A DNA stretch of 50,324 bases from Lachnospiraceae bacterium (GTDB taxonomy: Bacteria; Bacillota; Clostridia; Lachnospirales; Lachnospiraceae). The notes beneath the pieces were generated by a model that saw nothing but the letters and a program-made list of their open reading frames with translations, did not search any database and was not told where the DNA came from. Position 1 is the stretch's first letter, and each line of letters starts with the position of its first letter. The position numbers were made by a program, and so were the translations under genes. The stretch is taken from assembly GCA_003447295.1 (NCBI GenBank), contig DLZQ01000062.1, forward strand, positions 1 through 50,324, written 5' to 3'. Shown one piece after another: positions 38,803 through 47,827 of this stretch.

Positions 38803-39828
38803 TTACTCGATCACATGGATCCAGCCCTTAGGAGCTTCGATTCTGCCCATCTGGATACCGGTCAGAGTCTCATACAGTTTCTTGGTGACAGGTCCCATCT
38901 CGGTCATGCCGCTGGGCAGGCAGATCTCTTTGCCATGGTCAACGATCTTACCAACAGGGGAGATAACTGCTGCGGTACCGCACAGACCAGCCTCTGCGAA
39001 GTCTTTTACTTCATCCAGGTATACTTCTCTCTCTTCTACTTCCAATCCCAGATATTCCTTGGCAACATATACCAGCGAACGACGGGTGATGGAAGGAAGG
39101 ATACTGTCGGACTTGGGAGTTACGACCTTGTTGTCCTTGGTAACGAACAGGAAGTTCGCACCGCCGGTCTCCTCTACCTTAGTACGGGTAGCAGCATCCA
39201 GGTACATATTCTCATCGTAGCCTTCCTTGTGAGCGGATACGATAGCATGTAAGCTCATAGCGTAGTTCAGACCAGCCTTGATGTGACCGGTTCCGTGAGG
39301 TGCCGCACGGTCAAAGTCGGTGACACGGATGGTCAGAGGCTTAACACCGCCCTTGAAGTAAGGTCCCACAGGGGTGCACAGGATACGGAACTGATACTCA
39401 TCCGCAGGCTTTACACCGATGACAGGGTTGCTGCCGAACATATAAGGACGAATGTACAGAGTTGCACCGCTGCCGTAAGGAGGCACGAAAGCATCGTTTG
39501 CCTTAACAGTCTCGGTAACAGCTTCCACGAAACGCTCCTTGGGGAAAATGGGCATCTCCAGTCTTGCTGCGGAAGACTCCAGACGTTCACCGTTTAAGTC
39601 AGGACGGAAGGTTACGATATGTCCGTCTTCTGTGGTGTAGGCCTTCAAACCCTCGAATACGGTCTGTGCATACTGCAGTACACCTGCACACTCATTTAAT
39701 ACGATGTTGGGGTCCTGGGTCAGCTGACCGTCATCCCATTTGCCGTCCTTGTAATTGGACACATATCTGTAATCCGTAGGGATATAACCGAAACCGATGT
39801 TACCCCAGTCAATGTTCTTCTTTTCCAT
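38803..39828 (-). CDS. ilvE: Branched-chain-amino-acid aminotransferase
   Basis: About 341 residues from ATG 39828 (AAGGAA 7 bases upstream); the upstream in-frame start is without a site. Class IV PLP aminotransferase of the long BCAT type: FGYIPTDYRYVSNYKDGKWDDG at the N-terminus, QYAQTVFEGLKAY, RPYMFGSN, the region GHIKAGLNYAMSLHA with the PLP lysine, EETGGANFLFVTKDNKVVTP, and GTAAVISPVGKI. It makes and degrades Val, Leu and Ile. Single-gene unit with its own promoter and terminator. The leader of about 65 nt is too short for a T-box. Confidence 0.96.
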   Translation of the reverse strand: MEKKNIDWGNIGFGYIPTDYRYVSNYKDGKWDDGQLTQDPNIVLNECAGVLQYAQTVFEGLKAYTTEDGHIVTFRPDLNGERLESSAARLEMPIFPKERFVEAVTETVKANDAFVPPYGSGATLYIRPYMFGSNPVIGVKPADEYQFRILCTPVGPYFKGGVKPLTIRVTDFDRAAPHGTGHIKAGLNYAMSLHAIVSAHKEGYDENMYLDAATRTKVEETGGANFLFVTKDNKVVTPKSDSILPSITRRSLVYVAKEYLGLEVEEREVYLDEVKDFAEAGLCGTAAVISPVGKIVDHGKEICLPSGMTEMGPVTKKLYETLTGIQMGRIEAPKGWIHVIE

Positions 39829-39901
39829 TTTGTATTCCTTCTTTCCTCGGTTTACCACTCTGCCTGTTGATTTCTCTTAACAGAATTTATTGATTTTCAT
39901 T

Positions 39902-39927
39902 ATTATACCATTTGTAATAAAAGTCAA
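39902..39927 (-). promoter_or_regulatory. ilvE promoter (extended -10)
   Basis: The minus strand reads TGGTATAAT (39902-39910), an extended -10. TTGACT at 39922-39927 is only 14 bases upstream, so the TG extension probably compensates. Confidence 0.6.
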
Positions 39928-40017
39928 TATACACATTTATGCTTTCCAGTGCTTTTTTCAGCGAAAATGTGGCTCATTTCTCCTTTTAGCTGAAAACTCA
40001 AATTAAATTCACTACAA

Positions 40018-40971
40018 TTATTTTTCTCCGGTAGCTTCCTGATATGCACTGTTCGCTACCACTGACCATCCGGTCTTATCCCCCGCAATGACCTGCAGAT
40101 CTTCACTGCGGACCGCATAAAACTCCACGATCTGTGCTGCCTCTGTGGACAGATTCTCTTCCGGATTCCGGTACAGCACGAAAATCTCACATTTTCCGTT
40201 CTGCGAGGTACGATTGTAGACCAGCGTATATGCATAGGTCTTTCCCGCCTGCTCCTGTTCTCCCAGCTGCAGATAGAAATTGCCTTTGGCATTGTAGCAG
40301 ACTTCGAAGGAAAAGCCCTGTTGTTGCAGCACAGCATCATATACTGCCTGTGCGTAAGGCTCTAAGGGATCCTGTACATCTTCCGCGGTTTCCGTCTCCG
40401 ACGCATAGTATTCCGCAAGCCACTGTTCTTCCATCGCCTGCTTTGCTACCGTTTCTGCATCCTCCGGGTGGGTATTTTCTTCCTTGTCCATCAATTCCGT
40501 CAGATAAGTAATGTAATCCTCACCGGCAAGCTCCGTCTCTCTCCGAAACAGCACGCCCTCTGGACGCCAGTAGGAATACCAGTGCCTGTCCGGGAACTCC
40601 ATCTCTTCCACACTGATCAGATTCTCTGTGAGCCGCGTCTCCGAAGGGATGTCATTTTCAAACCAAATCCAGGCAATTCCGGCAAACGTGACGATCAGGC
40701 ACAGCACTGCCCACAAAGCAATGCCGATATCCTCCAGCCACTCCCATTTCCCGGGAGTTCCCCACTTGTCCCGTATTTTCCGGTGCAGCCTGATGGGTAC
40801 TCTCAGATATACATAAAACAGGAGAAGCAGCAGACACAGCAGATCCCCCAGTAACAACACATAACTGCGAAAACTTACGGGACCACCCCACAGAATCATT
40901 CTGGCTGCCACATATATTCCTGCCAGAGTAAGCAGTAAAACCGTAACTGCCAAATATATCTTCTTTTTCAT
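40018..40971 (-). CDS. Membrane protein of unknown function (about 317 aa)
   Basis: The start is ATG 40971 (GCGGAAAACG site); a GTG at 40983 abuts the folA stop. Three hydrophobic segments lie in the first ~110 residues (IYLAVTVLLLTLAGIYVAA, YVLLLGDLLCLLLLLFYVYL, IGIALWAVLCLIVTFAGIAWIW). A soluble domain of ~200 residues follows, probably outside, acidic and beta-rich (FSFEVCYNAKGNFYLQLGE ... TYAYTLVYNRTS ... CEIFVLYRNPEE). No known family recognised. It is directly downstream of folA and probably co-transcribed. Function unknown. Confidence 0.8.
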   Translation of the reverse strand: MKKKIYLAVTVLLLTLAGIYVAARMILWGGPVSFRSYVLLLGDLLCLLLLLFYVYLRVPIRLHRKIRDKWGTPGKWEWLEDIGIALWAVLCLIVTFAGIAWIWFENDIPSETRLTENLISVEEMEFPDRHWYSYWRPEGVLFRRETELAGEDYITYLTELMDKEENTHPEDAETVAKQAMEEQWLAEYYASETETAEDVQDPLEPYAQAVYDAVLQQQGFSFEVCYNAKGNFYLQLGEQEQAGKTYAYTLVYNRTSQNGKCEIFVLYRNPEENLSTEAAQIVEFYAVRSEDLQVIAGDKTGWSVVANSAYQEATGEK

Positions 40972-40983
40972 CGTTTTCCGCAC

Positions 40984-41478
40984 TCAGGCTTTCTTGCGCT
41001 CGTACTTTAAGAACTGATAGGTAATGTCAAAATAGACCTGCTCGTCACTGTCTGCGGTGATCTCCCACTCGGGATCACTGTCCAGATCCGGGAAATAGGC
41101 ATCCGCCTCGTAGGCATGGTCAATCTTCGTCACATGGGCCACGTCACAGTAAGGCAGCATCTGGCGGTAAATACTCTCTCCGCCGATGATATAGATATTC
41201 TCTTCGTCATATTTCTTCAGTTCTTCCAGCAATTCTTCAATAGAGTGTACCACGATGGCATCCTTAACCTGATAGTTCGGATCTTTGGATAAGATGATGT
41301 TGGTACGGTTCTTTAAAGGCATTCCCTGGGGAAACGTCTCTAAAGTCTTACGTCCCAGAACGACTACCTTACCGGTGGTCTCCTCGCGGAAATGCTTATG
41401 ATCGTTGGGAATACGGATCAGCAGTTCGTTCTTGCTGCCGATCGCCCAGTTGTTGTCTACTGCTACAATTAAATTCAT
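40984..41478 (-). CDS. folA: Dihydrofolate reductase
   Basis: 164 residues, normal length. MNLIVAVDNNWAIGSKNELLIRIPND, KVVVLGRKTLETFP, NIILSKD, and IYIIGGESIYRQMLPYCDVAHVTKID match DHFR strand by strand. It reduces dihydrofolate produced by thymidylate synthase, whose gene lies 111 bases upstream in the same direction. Confidence 0.97.
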   Translation of the reverse strand: MNLIVAVDNNWAIGSKNELLIRIPNDHKHFREETTGKVVVLGRKTLETFPQGMPLKNRTNIILSKDPNYQVKDAIVVHSIEELLEELKKYDEENIYIIGGESIYRQMLPYCDVAHVTKIDHAYEADAYFPDLDSDPEWEITADSDEQVYFDITYQFLKYERKKA

Positions 41479-41515
41479 GGTGTACCTCGTTTCTGTTTGT
41501 TTCTATGATAATAAC

Positions 41516-41586
41516 CGGTTTCTCCGTGCTTCGCACTCACGAAACCGTACTGATATTCGTATTCCGTGCTACCGCCCTACTTACTC
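41516..41586. repeat. Palindromic repeat, copy C (~70 bp)
   Basis: Hairpin CGGTTTC-TCCGTGC-TTC-GCACTCAC-GAAACCG (41516-41547) followed by a conserved tail, CGTATTCCGTGCTACCGCC through TACTCA. Fills the thyA-folA gap. Closely related to copy D. Confidence 0.8.
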
Positions 41587-41589
41587 ATG

Positions 41590-42438
41590 TCAGATTGCAA
41601 TCGGAATATCCCTGATCTGCTCCCCTGTCTGGTAGCCTTCAAGCTTTACATCATCCGGTGTGAACTGATAGAAATCCTTGATCTCCGGATTCAGCCAGAA
41701 CTTCGGTGCCGGGAAAGGCTCTCTGCTGATCAGTTCTTTAATGGCATCCACATGACGGTCATAAATATGTGCATCTGCAATCACATGCACCAGTTCTCCC
41801 ACATTCATATCACATACCTGTGCCAGCATATGAACCAATACCGCATACTGGACAACATTCCAGTTATTCGCCGCCAGCACATCCTGGGAACGCTGGTTTA
41901 AAATGGCATTCAATGTCAGCCTGTCCTCTCCCGACTTCTGCGTCACGTTAAAGGTCATACTATATGCACAGGGATACAGATTCATCTCGTGCAGATCCTG
42001 ATGCACATAGATATTGGTCATGATCCGGCGGCTGAAGGGATTGTTCTTCAGATCGTAGATCACACGGTCCACCTGATCCATCATGCCTTCCTTATACTGA
42101 TGCTTCACCTGCATCTGGTAGCCGTATGCCTTACCGATCGAGCCATTTTCATCTGCCCACTCATCCCAGACGTGGCTGTTTAAATCATGAATGTTGTTGG
42201 ACTTGCGTTGCCAGATCCACAGCATCTCATCTGTGGCGGATTTTAATGCCGTCCGGCGCAAGGTCAGGATTGGGAACTCCTTTGACAGGTCGTACCGGTT
42301 CACCACTCCGAATTTCTTAATGGTGTAGGCAGGAGTGCCGTCCGGCCAGTGGGGGCGCACTTTCTCGCCCTCCGTGCTGGTACCGTTGGTTAAAATGTCA
42401 TTGCACATATCGATAAAAATATGATCCGCTAAACTCAT
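41590..42438 (-). CDS. thyA: Thymidylate synthase
   Basis: 282 residues. Catalytic Cys in NLYPCAYSMTFNV, substrate-binding RRIMTNIY, QRSQDVLAANNWNVVQYAVL, and HIYDRHVDAIKELI with a C-terminal LEGYQTGEQIRDIPIAI. It methylates dUMP using methylene-tetrahydrofolate. AAGGAG precedes the ATG. Adjacent to folA, its metabolic partner. Confidence 0.97.
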   Translation of the reverse strand: MSLADHIFIDMCNDILTNGTSTEGEKVRPHWPDGTPAYTIKKFGVVNRYDLSKEFPILTLRRTALKSATDEMLWIWQRKSNNIHDLNSHVWDEWADENGSIGKAYGYQMQVKHQYKEGMMDQVDRVIYDLKNNPFSRRIMTNIYVHQDLHEMNLYPCAYSMTFNVTQKSGEDRLTLNAILNQRSQDVLAANNWNVVQYAVLVHMLAQVCDMNVGELVHVIADAHIYDRHVDAIKELISREPFPAPKFWLNPEIKDFYQFTPDDVKLEGYQTGEQIRDIPIAI

Positions 42439-42477
42439 GTTGTCTCCTTATTCTGATTCTGTCTTCTAAATATATAA

Positions 42478-42551
42478 ACGATTTCTCCGTGCTACGCACT
42501 CTCGAAATCGTACCCCCCTTCGTATTCCGGACTATCGTCCTACATACTCAG
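42478..42551. repeat. Palindromic repeat, copy D (~74 bp)
   Basis: ACGATTTC-TCCGTGC-TAC-GCACTCTC-GAAATCGT then CGTATTCCGGACTATCGTCC and TACTCA, matching copy C over its whole length with compensating arm changes. Confidence 0.8.
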
Positions 42552-42567
42552 GGTTGTTTGTGCCTCT

Positions 42568-42614
42568 CATAGGAAGTATTTCCCGCCTGCAAGCAGTCAG
42601 AAATACTTCCTATG
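42568..42614. repeat. Palindromic repeat, copy E
   Basis: Arms CATAGGAAGTATTTC / GAAATACTTCCTATG, perfect over 15 bases, around CCGCCTGCAAGCAGTCA. Core is a variant of the family. It is 9 bases after the stop of the metallo-beta-lactamase gene and may end its transcript. Confidence 0.75.
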
Positions 42615-42622
42615 GATGCACT

Positions 42623-44224
42623 TTATATCTCCCACTTGTCACACAGGGAATTGATCTGGTCAGCGAACTTCGCCATATCCTTGTTGGTCATGACACCCTC
42701 GCTCTTCGTAACCAGTGCCAATAAGCGTCTTGCAGAGGCAAGCAGGCGTTCGAATACTCCGGTAGCAGGCTTCGTCTTTTTCTGGACGGCAACAGGTGCT
42801 GCCTCATAGGTGAACTTATTGCCTGCCAGGTCGAACTCCGTACCGCTGTAAGGAGCATAGGCTCTCTGTCCGTACTCGATCTTCAGGCACTCGGCAAATC
42901 CAGTACATACGCTGTCCTCTCCATGTACCACGAACACCTTCTTCGGCTTTTCTTCAAAGGCCTGTATCCAGTCGATCAGACCTTCCTTATCCGCATGACC
43001 GCTCAGTCCCGTCATTTTGCGGATCTCGGCGCGCACTGAAACCGTCTCACCGAACAGTTTCACCTCGTCAGCACCCTCTACCAGTGCCCGACCCAGTGTT
43101 CCCACCGACTGATAGCCGACGAACAGGATCGTACACTCCGGTCTCCACAGATTATGCTTCAGATGATGCCGGATACGTCCTGCATCACACATACCGGATG
43201 CGGAGATAATGACCTTGGGTGTCTCGTCAAAGTTGATGGCTTTGGATTCCTCACTGGTGATGGACAGCTTTAATCCCGAAAAAGCAATGGGATTAATGCC
43301 CTCTTTTACGAATTCCATAGCCTCCTCATCGAAGCATTCCCACCTGTTCTCCTGGAATACGCCGGTAGCCTCTACCGCCATGGGACTGTCCACATACACC
43401 GGGAAATCTTCATGGCCCTTTACCAGGCGTCCTACCTTGATCTTCCGCAGGAAATACAGAATCTCCTGGGTACGGCCCACAGCAAAGGACGGGATCACCA
43501 CGTTACCGCCCCGGTCTAAAGTCTCCTGCAGCACCTTGGTCAGTTCTGCCACATAATCCAGCTTATCCTTCGGATGCAGTCTGTCTCCATAGGTAGACTC
43601 CATCACGACATAATCCGCTTCCTTCGTAGGTGTCGGATCCTTAAGTAACGGCTGGTGCTTGTTGCCGATGTCGCCGGAAAATACGATTTTTTTCGTATTA
43701 CCGTCCTCCGTCAGCCAGACTTCGATGCTGGCGGAACCCAGCAGATGTCCGATATCCGTAAAACGAATTTTTACTCCCTCGCATACTTCCACGATCGTAT
43801 TGTAATGGCAGGGAACGAACCGGCGGATCACACCATCTGCATCCTCCATGGTATACAGCGGCTCCACCACAGCATTGTTCGCGGAACGTTTTGCCTTACG
43901 ATTCTTCCACTCCGCTTCGGCGGTTTGGATATGTGCACAGTCACGCAGCATAATGCTGCACAGATCCGCCGTAGCATCCGTGGTATAGATCTGTCCTCTG
44001 AAGCCTCTGGCATACAGAAGCGGCAGAAGGCCCGAATGATCCACATGGGCATGGGTCAGGAATACATAATCGATCATGGATTCCGCCACCGGCAGTGGCA
44101 CATTTTCAAATACATTGATGCCCTGCTCCATACCATAGTCCACTAAAATATGTTTCCCGGCAACCTCCAGATAATGACAGCTTCCGGTTACTTCATGGTC
44201 TGCCCCCACAAACACAAGTTTCAT
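42623..44224 (-). CDS. Beta-CASP metallo-beta-lactamase RNA-processing-type protein
   Basis: 533 residues. Metallo-beta-lactamase metal motif HAHVDHSGLLP (about residue 58), DIGHLLGSASIEV, FSGDIGN, then the beta-CASP region (ESTYGDR, VVIPSFAVGRTQEIL, VYVDSPMA, ISASGMCDAGRIRHHL, LSGHADKEGL) and a C-terminal HGE motif. This is the YsdA/CPSF-type exonuclease fold; proteins of this size are usually annotated as MBL-fold RNA-processing exonucleases. The last ~80 residues are a Lys/Ala-rich extension of unknown use. GGAGG precedes the ATG. The exact substrate is not known. Confidence 0.92.
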   Translation of the reverse strand: MKLVFVGADHEVTGSCHYLEVAGKHILVDYGMEQGINVFENVPLPVAESMIDYVFLTHAHVDHSGLLPLLYARGFRGQIYTTDATADLCSIMLRDCAHIQTAEAEWKNRKAKRSANNAVVEPLYTMEDADGVIRRFVPCHYNTIVEVCEGVKIRFTDIGHLLGSASIEVWLTEDGNTKKIVFSGDIGNKHQPLLKDPTPTKEADYVVMESTYGDRLHPKDKLDYVAELTKVLQETLDRGGNVVIPSFAVGRTQEILYFLRKIKVGRLVKGHEDFPVYVDSPMAVEATGVFQENRWECFDEEAMEFVKEGINPIAFSGLKLSITSEESKAINFDETPKVIISASGMCDAGRIRHHLKHNLWRPECTILFVGYQSVGTLGRALVEGADEVKLFGETVSVRAEIRKMTGLSGHADKEGLIDWIQAFEEKPKKVFVVHGEDSVCTGFAECLKIEYGQRAYAPYSGTEFDLAGNKFTYEAAPVAVQKKTKPATGVFERLLASARRLLALVTKSEGVMTNKDMAKFADQINSLCDKWEI

Positions 44225-44248
44225 AGCTCTACCTCCGTTTTTGTAATA

Positions 44249-46009
44249 TTATTTCAAAGCATTGGCTGTTTCATAGAACTGATAATAAATTCCCTTCTGT
44301 TCCATGAGCTGGTCGTGATCGCCTTCCTCCACGATACCATCGTCTGTCAGCACCAGGATTCTATCCGAATTACGGATACTGGAAAGTCTGTGGGCTATGG
44401 TCAGGGTCGTGCGTCCCTCCGACAGCTCTCCCAAGGACTTCGCCACCGCAAATTCACTCTCATTATCCAGTGCAGAAGTAGCCTCATCCAGTATGATAAT
44501 AGGCGGATTCTTCAGAAATACTCTGGCAATGCTGATCCGCTGCTTCTGTCCACCGGACAGCTTCACACCACGTTCTCCCACATAAGTATCATAGCCATCC
44601 TTCAGGCCCATGATAAAATCATGTGCTCCGGCGCGCTTTGCCGCCTCGATCACGTCTTCTTTGGAAGCTCCCGGACGTCCATAGGAGATATTTTCATAGA
44701 TCGTACCGGAGAACAGATACACATCCTGCTGCACGATACCGATATTGCCCCGCAGGCTCTTCAACGTGAAATGCTTGATATCCTGACCGTCCAGTAATAT
44801 CTTTCCTTCTGAGACATCATAGAATCTGGGGATCAGATTGCACAGTGTCGTCTTTCCTCCACCGGAGGGGCCGACGATCGCCACCTTTTCCCCCGCATGG
44901 ATCTGCAGGTTCAGATTCGTAAATACCTTATTGTGATCATCCGGATATTCGAAGCTTACTTTTTCAAAAGAGATTTCTCCCTTCGGGTCTTTCAGTTCGA
45001 CCGCATCCGGTTCGTCAAAGATCTCGATATCCGCATCCACGATCTGTAAAAAACGCTCGATGCCGGTCATACCCCTCTGGAACTGCTCGGCGAATTCGAT
45101 GATACGACGGATCGTTGCGATCAGTGTGGACACATACAGCATATATGCCACCAGATCACCGGCGGCTATCCTGCCTCTTACCATGAAGATACCGCCTGCC
45201 ACCAGGACTACCAGATACATCAGTCCGTCGAACAGCTTGACTGTGGTATTAAATGCCGCCATGTAACGGTAGGTCAGCTTCTTAATATCCAGAAAGGTAC
45301 CGTTGTCCTTCTCGAACTTTTCATTCTCCACTTCTTCATTGGTAAATGCCTTAACGACCTTATGGCCTAGGAGGCTGTCCTCGATCCGGGCATTCAGTTC
45401 GCCGATCTGATTGCGCTGCTTACGGAAAGCGCTCCGCATCCGGAAATTCAAGATCATGCACACGCCGCACATAAGCGGTACACATAAAAAGATCATCAAA
45501 GTCAGCGGCAGATTGATATTTACCAAAATGACAAAAGAGATTACTGTCTTGATCCCGGCGATGAAAAATTCCTCCGGGCAATGATGGGCGAATTCCGTCA
45601 CATCGAATAAGTCATTGGTGATCCGCCCCATGATTTGACCGACCTTGGTATTGTTATAGTAGGTATTAGACAGCTTCTGCAAATGATTATACGCATCTCT
45701 GCGCATGTCCGTCTCGATCTTCGCTCCCATGACGTGTCCCATATCGGACATATAGTAGCTGGCGATGCAGTCCACGATACGAAGTCCGAAATACAAAATG
45801 CCCAGCGTAAATATGGTCTTCACCGACAGGGCAGCCAGATCCCGAAGCCCCTCATTGGTAATGTAACGCATAATTAACGGCAATACCAGTTCGCAGACCG
45901 TGGTTAACGCCGCACAGAACAGATCCATGCACAGCGTAAAACGATATTTTTTAAAATAAGGTGCAAATCGGCAAAACAGTTCGCGGGTTGTGTATTGTTT
46001 ATTCTCCAT
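44249..46009 (-). CDS. ABC transporter, fused permease and ATPase
   Basis: 586-residue half-transporter of the exporter type. Six membrane segments lie in residues about 20-300 (FTLCMDLFCAALTTVCELVLPLIM, VISFVILVNINLPLTLMIFLCVPL). The nucleotide-binding domain follows: Walker A GPSGGGKTTL, Q-loop VQQDVYLFSG, signature LSGGQKQR, Walker B IIILDEATSALD, switch His in IAHRLSSI. It probably works as a homodimer since no partner half is adjacent. Substrate cannot be told: MsbA/LmrA-like multidrug or lipid types look alike. Confidence 0.95.
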   Translation of the reverse strand: MENKQYTTRELFCRFAPYFKKYRFTLCMDLFCAALTTVCELVLPLIMRYITNEGLRDLAALSVKTIFTLGILYFGLRIVDCIASYYMSDMGHVMGAKIETDMRRDAYNHLQKLSNTYYNNTKVGQIMGRITNDLFDVTEFAHHCPEEFFIAGIKTVISFVILVNINLPLTLMIFLCVPLMCGVCMILNFRMRSAFRKQRNQIGELNARIEDSLLGHKVVKAFTNEEVENEKFEKDNGTFLDIKKLTYRYMAAFNTTVKLFDGLMYLVVLVAGGIFMVRGRIAAGDLVAYMLYVSTLIATIRRIIEFAEQFQRGMTGIERFLQIVDADIEIFDEPDAVELKDPKGEISFEKVSFEYPDDHNKVFTNLNLQIHAGEKVAIVGPSGGGKTTLCNLIPRFYDVSEGKILLDGQDIKHFTLKSLRGNIGIVQQDVYLFSGTIYENISYGRPGASKEDVIEAAKRAGAHDFIMGLKDGYDTYVGERGVKLSGGQKQRISIARVFLKNPPIIILDEATSALDNESEFAVAKSLGELSEGRTTLTIAHRLSSIRNSDRILVLTDDGIVEEGDHDQLMEQKGIYYQFYETANALK

Positions 46010-46049
46010 TGCTATTAAATTCCTTTTTGATCATTTCTATAAATGTTTC

Positions 46050-47657
46050 TTATAAATATTTTCCCTCTCCCTGGTAAAAACGAACTTTCCCCTTTTGCTC
46101 TTTCTTCTGTTCATACAATGTATTGTCCGCTGCAGACAGGAAATCCCACACCCGGTTTGGTTCCCTCGGAATAGCACAGACACCTCCCACGGAGACCGTA
46201 AGCCACGGCTCCACCTTGGAATCTTCATTGGGAATTTTGCATTCCCGGATACCGGCACACAACAATTTTGCATGTTCCATTGCATAGGCCAGATCACGCT
46301 CCGGCATTACTACCAGAAATTCATCCCCTCCGTAACGCGCCACATAGTCCTCCGGGAATATTTTTTTCAACGCATCTGCCACTACGCAGATTCCTTCATC
46401 CCCTTTTCCATGCCCGTACCGGTCGTTTAATTGTTTAAAATAATCAATATCCAAAAAAAGAATTCCCAGTTCTTTCTCATTTAATTTGCAAGCTTCAAAG
46501 ACATCCTCAAGATATCGGTTCAGACTTCTCTTGTTGTACAGCCCTGTCAATTCGTCATGCTCTGACTGATACAGTAATTTATTTCTCTTCTTCGTCTGCT
46601 CCCGCTGCTCCTCTTCCGCCGCCTGCAGGCGCTTACGCAACTCCAGCATATACATGACCTGATTGCTCTCGATCATTTCGCTGCTTTCCTTGATGTGGAA
46701 AAAAGTCTCTGTAGCCTGACGGAATTCCTCTATGGGCATTTGTGCACTACAATAACGCAGACGTAACAACAAAAGCTGCAGCAGCAGACTCCTATTCTGT
46801 TCGATTGCCGCCTTGGGCTCCAGGCAGTCCAGTACCTCCTGCAGCAATTCTATATTACCGGTCTTTTCCATATATTGGAGGAGATTCTGAATACTGTCAT
46901 ATTCGGAAGATACCTGACGCATATCTTCCAATGCCATCACAGACTGTCTTGCATGGTCTGCCGCTTTTTCCCGGTTCCCTTCACTTTCTGCCAGATACGT
47001 AAAAAATACATTTGCCGCAAGTCTCGTTCCCCGAATGATCTCCTCGCTTTTTCCGGTTTCTTCCAATTTGCGGCATACATCCATTGCCTCCTGCTTCATA
47101 TCCAGATGCAGCAGACAACAGCCATACTCTGACAACATTTTCCGGAAATTGATCCGGCTGTAAATGCTGTCATCTCCTGCTTTTTCAAATTCACGGATGC
47201 ATTCCCTATAACACTGCACAGCTCTGTCATAGACTCCGATAAGATAATATGCATCTGCCATGTTACTTAATACAATACTATGTACCATCTTATCATTGTA
47301 TTTCGCTGTATAATCCAATGCCTTGCCATACTGTTCCATGGCCAGAGACAGATTGTTCTGCATATGTGCCACGATACCGATCATATTATAGACCCTGGCT
47401 ACGTGAATCTCCTGATCCGTTCCCAGCAGACATCTCACACTTTCGTCCAGATACTTCAGGCACTGTTCCTGATTTCCTGCATCCAGATGATAAAAGGCTG
47501 CAAAATAACAGATTCTTCCATGGATTCCCCTATCCCTCTCCTCCGTCACAAAGGACAATGCCTGTTCCAGTGTCTCCCAGGTATATGGGATCCCATCTGC
47601 CATCTGTTGGTTTAACCGTTCTGCTGTCTCTAACATCTGCTGTCTGTCTACACTCAT
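46050..47657 (-). CDS. TPR-containing diguanylate cyclase (GGDEF)
   Basis: 535 residues, no membrane segment, cytoplasmic. Residues about 1-330 are helical TPR-like repeats (ARVYNMIGIVAHMQNNLSLA, SIVLSNMADAYYLIGVYDRA), then a coiled coil (ELRKRLQAAEEEQREQTKKR). The C-terminal GGDEF domain begins LLYQSEHDELTGLYNKRSLN and has an intact active site RYGGDEF (GGDEF at 443-447), so it should make cyclic di-GMP. The RxxD inhibitory site five residues before GGDEF is missing, so product inhibition through that site is not expected. TPRs presumably sense a protein partner. It is transcribed toward the ABC transporter, 40 bases away. Confidence 0.93.
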   Translation of the reverse strand: MSVDRQQMLETAERLNQQMADGIPYTWETLEQALSFVTEERDRGIHGRICYFAAFYHLDAGNQEQCLKYLDESVRCLLGTDQEIHVARVYNMIGIVAHMQNNLSLAMEQYGKALDYTAKYNDKMVHSIVLSNMADAYYLIGVYDRAVQCYRECIREFEKAGDDSIYSRINFRKMLSEYGCCLLHLDMKQEAMDVCRKLEETGKSEEIIRGTRLAANVFFTYLAESEGNREKAADHARQSVMALEDMRQVSSEYDSIQNLLQYMEKTGNIELLQEVLDCLEPKAAIEQNRSLLLQLLLLRLRYCSAQMPIEEFRQATETFFHIKESSEMIESNQVMYMLELRKRLQAAEEEQREQTKKRNKLLYQSEHDELTGLYNKRSLNRYLEDVFEACKLNEKELGILFLDIDYFKQLNDRYGHGKGDEGICVVADALKKIFPEDYVARYGGDEFLVVMPERDLAYAMEHAKLLCAGIRECKIPNEDSKVEPWLTVSVGGVCAIPREPNRVWDFLSAADNTLYEQKKEQKGKVRFYQGEGKYL

Positions 47658-47827
47658 ATTTGTTCCATCCTGTCAATTCCCCAATGCTTTACTCCTTATC
47701 ATTGTATTATTTTATACCCCGGTGCGCAAGTTATTTTACGGAATAGATAAAATGTTTCCCTATTCTTTAAAAAAATGTTAGAATGAGAATATGTTTCGGA
47801 AATAAGTAAGAAAAAGGTATGATTTTT

